DNA of 64,000 nucleotides from Rhodohalobacter sp. 614A. GTDB lineage: Bacteria; Bacteroidota; Rhodothermia; Balneolales; Balneolaceae. Of the stretch, positions 60,893 through 64,000 are shown in pieces. Where the stretch lies: assembly GCF_021462415.1 (NCBI RefSeq), contig NZ_JAKEDS010000001.1:654273-718272 (forward strand). Direction: 5' to 3'. A model generated the notes under the pieces. The model worked only from the letters and a program-made list of their open reading frames with translations, was not told the origin of the DNA and searched no databases. The translations under genes were made by a program, and so were the position numbers. Positions within the stretch are counted from its first letter, which is position 1. Each line of letters starts with the position of its first letter.

Positions 60893-63289
60893 ATGTGCAA
60901 AAAAACTATTCTAGCATTAATTATTCTTTTATCTCTCCTGTTTATTTTTCCGTCAATAATTCTTAGCCAGCAAGTTATCTTGTCCTTTGATGATGGTTTT
61001 TTGGGAGACCAGGACGGTAATGGTTGTGTGGCCTGTACAAATACATCCACATTAGGTGTTACCAATCTTCGGTTTGGACAAGCATCTAATACCGGTAACT
61101 TCGCCGCTCAAGGAAATGATATTATTGGATTTGTAAAGTTTAAAGATGTAAACGGTATCGAATATCAAATAAATGGGAATATTCAATATCGTATCACAAG
61201 CGGAAGCACACTACGAGCCTTTGGATTTGTACCAACGAATACCAACCCTGTAACTATTGCTACTAATACAACTACCACCACACCATCAGGCACTTTCGAA
61301 ATTATCGGGATCAATCAAACCAATTCCAGTACATTTGGTTTTATTGCTGAAGGACAAATGATAACATTAAATAATGGTAGCATCAGGGGAAACGCAGCCA
61401 CATCCGGCCTGGTTGATCAACTCAACACCTATTTAGCCAGTCAAATAAATATCTCTGTTACTGGTATTACTGTGAACGAAGGCGATGGTACAGCTACGGT
61501 AACCGTTTCCATAAACTCTGCACCTTCAGAGATAATAACAGTGGATTATATTACGCAAGACTCAACCGCAATTGAAGGTAGTGACTATACCTCAGCAAAT
61601 GGTACGCTAACATTCCCAGCTTCATCTTCATCAAGCCAAACCTTTACGATTCCCATTACAGACGACTCCATTGTTGAGGAAAGTGAGTTTATTAAGATTT
61701 TGCTGTCAAATCCCACCGGAGGTGCGGGAATAACCAATAATACAGCAGTCGTCACTGTTCTGGATAACGACTCAGTACAGGATGAAAATTTAGTTCTAAA
61801 TATTACCCAACGAAATTGCTGGCGTTTTTTATCATCCCCTCTACAAAATCTTACTTACAATACTATCATTGAACCTTTTTGGACCCAAGGAGTTACAGGA
61901 TCCGATTCAGCCCCGCCAGGAACTGATGCAAACCTTTCCAATATATTTATTTGGGATAAAACTACCACTGAAAACTCCCCATCTGGCTGGATAACCACCG
62001 GTTTGGATCTAAATAATGTTGTACCGGAAGGAGAGGGATTTTTAATGAGTTTTTTTGAAGATGATAACTTCGACGGAATCATACAACCAGGTGAACAGTT
62101 CGATAAGCAGACTACTGTATCCGGTACAGCGCACCCTTTTGATGCAACCATCAGTCCTTCAATGAATCCCAATCCAGATGGGTGGACATTGGTTGGCAAT
62201 CCATTTAATGATGCCATTGATTTTGGATATCTAACAGCAAATGGCCTGACTACTGATCTGACAGATGTAGCATATGTATACAATATTAATGCTGCCGGAT
62301 CCAATCCAAATACGAATGGCAATCCTGGAGGCTGGGTTTCCACAAATGGATCTATTGGAGATTTGCACGATGGAAAAATTGCTGTTTTTCAAGGATTTCT
62401 TGTGCAAAACACCTCCTCTGCCACCAATCCCGAAATTACATTTAATAATGCATCCCGAACAACGGGCGCCACTTTTTATGGAAAAGAAAATCGGCAACAT
62501 CAAAATTATGTTCGTTTTGAACTGAACGGTGACCGGGTTCAAAATTCAGCATGGCTCTCCTTTTCTGAAAATGCCAGCGCTGAAAAAATGAAAGGCGATG
62601 CCTATGAACTTGTCCCATTTAAGGATGATTATGCATTATTGGCTTCCAAAAAAGGAGAAGAACTTTTTGATATCGGGCAATTTCCGGTTCAACCCACAAC
62701 CGAAATCCCACTGCATATAGAAACCACCGTTTCGGGTGCATACTCAATTTCTGCTACCGATTTGAACACCTCACCCGGATTGAAACTCATTTTCAAAGAT
62801 AACCAAGAAGGGATTTCAATTCCTGTGGATGAAAATTTTCACTATCAATTTTTTATCGATCAAGCTTCGAAAGCTCTTAACGGTAATACCCATCTCACAT
62901 GCCGGTCAACCGGCGATGAACTTGTGAAAGCATTTACACCCAATCCGGCTAAAATTGCCACGGGAGTCAACAACAGGTTTTCTATTTATATTACTGATAA
63001 AAACGAACCCGGGTTTGAGATACCTGCAAAAGTAGGGCTTAGTCAAAATTATCCGAATCCATTCAATCCCACCACAATTATTAGCTACCAGTTGCCGGCA
63101 AGCAGCGATGTGCTTCTGGAAGTTTATGATTTGGTTGGCCGTAAAGTAGCAACCTTGGTAAATGGCCCAATGCAGGCAGGAATTCATTCTGTCGACTTTA
63201 ATGCGGGGACTCTCTCCAGTGGCGTTTACATTTACAGGCTACAAACAGGCAATAAAACTCTCTCGCGTAAGCTAACCGTTATCAAGTAG
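60893..63289 (+). CDS. Secreted protein with Calx-beta domain and T9SS sorting domain
   Basis: 798 residues. A signal peptide ends near IILSQ. A Calx-beta domain lies at about 190-290 (VTGITVNEGDGTATVTVSIN and SEFIKILLSNPTGGAG). The middle resembles beta-rich adhesion or hydrolase-associated parts with WTLVGNPFNDAIDF. The C-terminal 85 residues are a type A sorting domain (LSQNYPNPFNPTTIISYQLP, LVGRKVATLVNG, SGVYIYRLQTG), which sends the protein through the type IX secretion system to the surface. Cargo function unknown; it is convergent with a GH30-type gene. Confidence 0.9.
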   Translation: MCKKTILALIILLSLLFIFPSIILSQQVILSFDDGFLGDQDGNGCVACTNTSTLGVTNLRFGQASNTGNFAAQGNDIIGFVKFKDVNGIEYQINGNIQYRITSGSTLRAFGFVPTNTNPVTIATNTTTTTPSGTFEIIGINQTNSSTFGFIAEGQMITLNNGSIRGNAATSGLVDQLNTYLASQINISVTGITVNEGDGTATVTVSINSAPSEIITVDYITQDSTAIEGSDYTSANGTLTFPASSSSSQTFTIPITDDSIVEESEFIKILLSNPTGGAGITNNTAVVTVLDNDSVQDENLVLNITQRNCWRFLSSPLQNLTYNTIIEPFWTQGVTGSDSAPPGTDANLSNIFIWDKTTTENSPSGWITTGLDLNNVVPEGEGFLMSFFEDDNFDGIIQPGEQFDKQTTVSGTAHPFDATISPSMNPNPDGWTLVGNPFNDAIDFGYLTANGLTTDLTDVAYVYNINAAGSNPNTNGNPGGWVSTNGSIGDLHDGKIAVFQGFLVQNTSSATNPEITFNNASRTTGATFYGKENRQHQNYVRFELNGDRVQNSAWLSFSENASAEKMKGDAYELVPFKDDYALLASKKGEELFDIGQFPVQPTTEIPLHIETTVSGAYSISATDLNTSPGLKLIFKDNQEGISIPVDENFHYQFFIDQASKALNGNTHLTCRSTGDELVKAFTPNPAKIATGVNNRFSIYITDKNEPGFEIPAKVGLSQNYPNPFNPTTIISYQLPASSDVLLEVYDLVGRKVATLVNGPMQAGIHSVDFNAGTLSSGVYIYRLQTGNKTLSRKLTVIK

Positions 63290-63310
63290 TCGTTCGTTTA
63301 TGGACTTTTC

Positions 63311-64000
63311 TTAATTGATACTTAAGACGGTCGTTGTTACTGATAATCCTTTTAAGGTCAATACGGTATGATTGTTTTGATTGATTTGGAGATAAGGCTG
63401 GGTTTCTAAACTTTGATAGGCATTTCCCGGCGTAAGTGTGTTTCCGCCAATCTGAAATTTCACGTGCACATCCGATTCTGTTGGGTTAACACTGATAACC
63501 GTTAACTCATTACCGCCAGGACTCAGAAAGGCAACCTGATCCAGCGAGCTGTTTGCTGAGGATAAACCGACTCGTACATATCCCTCATCTACAAATTTTG
63601 CATAATGCTTCATCAAAAAATAGAATTCTGTCAATGTATAATTACCGTTGTTTCTATTTATTCGAATCATTGCATCGTTAACGCTTTCATCCCAAATGAG
63701 TTTCCAATATAAATAGGCTGACGAGTTGCCTTCGCGCAGCGTACTGTTGATGAATTGCGCTGTTTTCATCCATCCAAACCCATCGAACTCCGACATGATG
63801 TTGGGTTTATTATTGTATTTTTGGCTCATTTCAGTCAGCACTTGCTGCATATCTGCTATAGATGTGTTATCGCTTCCGAAACTATAGGGGTGATAAGCAT
63901 ACATTCCTAACTTCGGATTATCTTTCAGTTCCTCCGCAAACAGCTCAAAATCCCAATAGTTTAAATTCGGTGATTCTGGACCAATCATTACCGGAGGATT
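63311..64000 (-). CDS. GH30-type glycoside hydrolase, C-terminal part (5' end outside window)
   Basis: The leftward frame stays open to the window edge, giving about 229 residues. Seen: the PESPNLNYWDFELFAEEL region, AYHPYSFG, MSEFDGFGWMKTAQFINSTL with the candidate nucleophile Glu, SSAYLYWKLIWDES and a C-terminal beta domain (VRVGLSSANSSLDQVAFLSP). These fit the GH30 clan of endo-xylanases and glucuronoxylanases. Its catalytic acid and N-terminus lie beyond the window, so the substrate cannot be fixed. Confidence 0.82.
   Translation of the reverse strand, partial: NPPVMIGPESPNLNYWDFELFAEELKDNPKLGMYAYHPYSFGSDNTSIADMQQVLTEMSQKYNNKPNIMSEFDGFGWMKTAQFINSTLREGNSSAYLYWKLIWDESVNDAMIRINRNNGNYTLTEFYFLMKHYAKFVDEGYVRVGLSSANSSLDQVAFLSPGGNELTVISVNPTESDVHVKFQIGGNTLTPGNAYQSLETQPYLQINQNNHTVLTLKGLSVTTTVLSIN

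Overview
The window looks like a chromosomal piece of a marine or halophilic member of the Balneolota/Rhodothermota part of the FCB group. The evidence is two SusC/SusD-type outer-membrane uptake pairs, a type IX secretion sorting domain, a PID-CTERM-like small protein, an FG-GAP/ASPIC protein, a DksA-like protein with a degenerate zinc finger, a type-2 IleRS, and roughly 40-45% GC. The genus is an inference. No phage, transposase or CRISPR array was seen.

Layout. 1-4.8 kb: a sulfur/persulfide locus (SulP permease, MBL-rhodanese fusion and two YeeE/YedE halves, transcribed leftward) divergent from a GntR/UTRA regulator followed by two small membrane proteins. 4.9-12.5 kb: housekeeping genes (yajC, a ribBA-like gene whose GTP cyclohydrolase II half has lost its zinc ligands, lspA, a DksA-like gene, a type-2 ileS carrying the GXHH signature) and a likely protein-deglycation pair (LMW phosphatase plus fructosamine kinase). 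12.5-31.4 kb: a polymer-use region with two SusC/SusD operons, a CRTAC1-like protein, a CBM9-like protein, a GHL10-like hydrolase and a multidomain esterase. A near-identical LacI-type palindrome lies upstream of both susC genes. 31.8-37.6 kb: threonine catabolism (kbl, tdh) with a decayed four-helix-bundle gene between them, then a D-aminoacylase-like lipoprotein and an alkaline-phosphatase-superfamily lipoprotein. 37.6-39.5 kb: an AT-rich accessory patch with a two-gene nucleotidyltransferase/coiled-coil unit and a CBM9 fragment. 39.5-41 kb: an NmrA-like oxidoreductase and a DinB-like protein.

41-47.2 kb: a TetR-controlled set with a LolA-like protein, two FtsX permeases, a LolD-like ATPase and an outer-membrane barrel, which together resemble an envelope lipid or lipoprotein transport system. 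47.3-55.4 kb: a surface-repeat protein, arginine deiminase, an M50 protease, a lipoprotein, smpB, a DUF4168 protein, RNase P RNA, a zinc-ribbon-like protein without cysteines, and a Nif3-like protein. 55.7-59.6 kb: yggS, four small membrane/coiled-coil proteins (three of them clear paralogues ending in KLRN[MI]LNQ), a DivIVA-domain protein and a purine nucleoside phosphorylase. I regard this as the best candidate for an undescribed envelope or division module. 59.8-64 kb: an acidic protein of unknown function, a Calx-beta/T9SS secreted protein and the C-terminal part of a GH30-type glycosidase.

Functions rest on motif recognition by eye. No database search was run.
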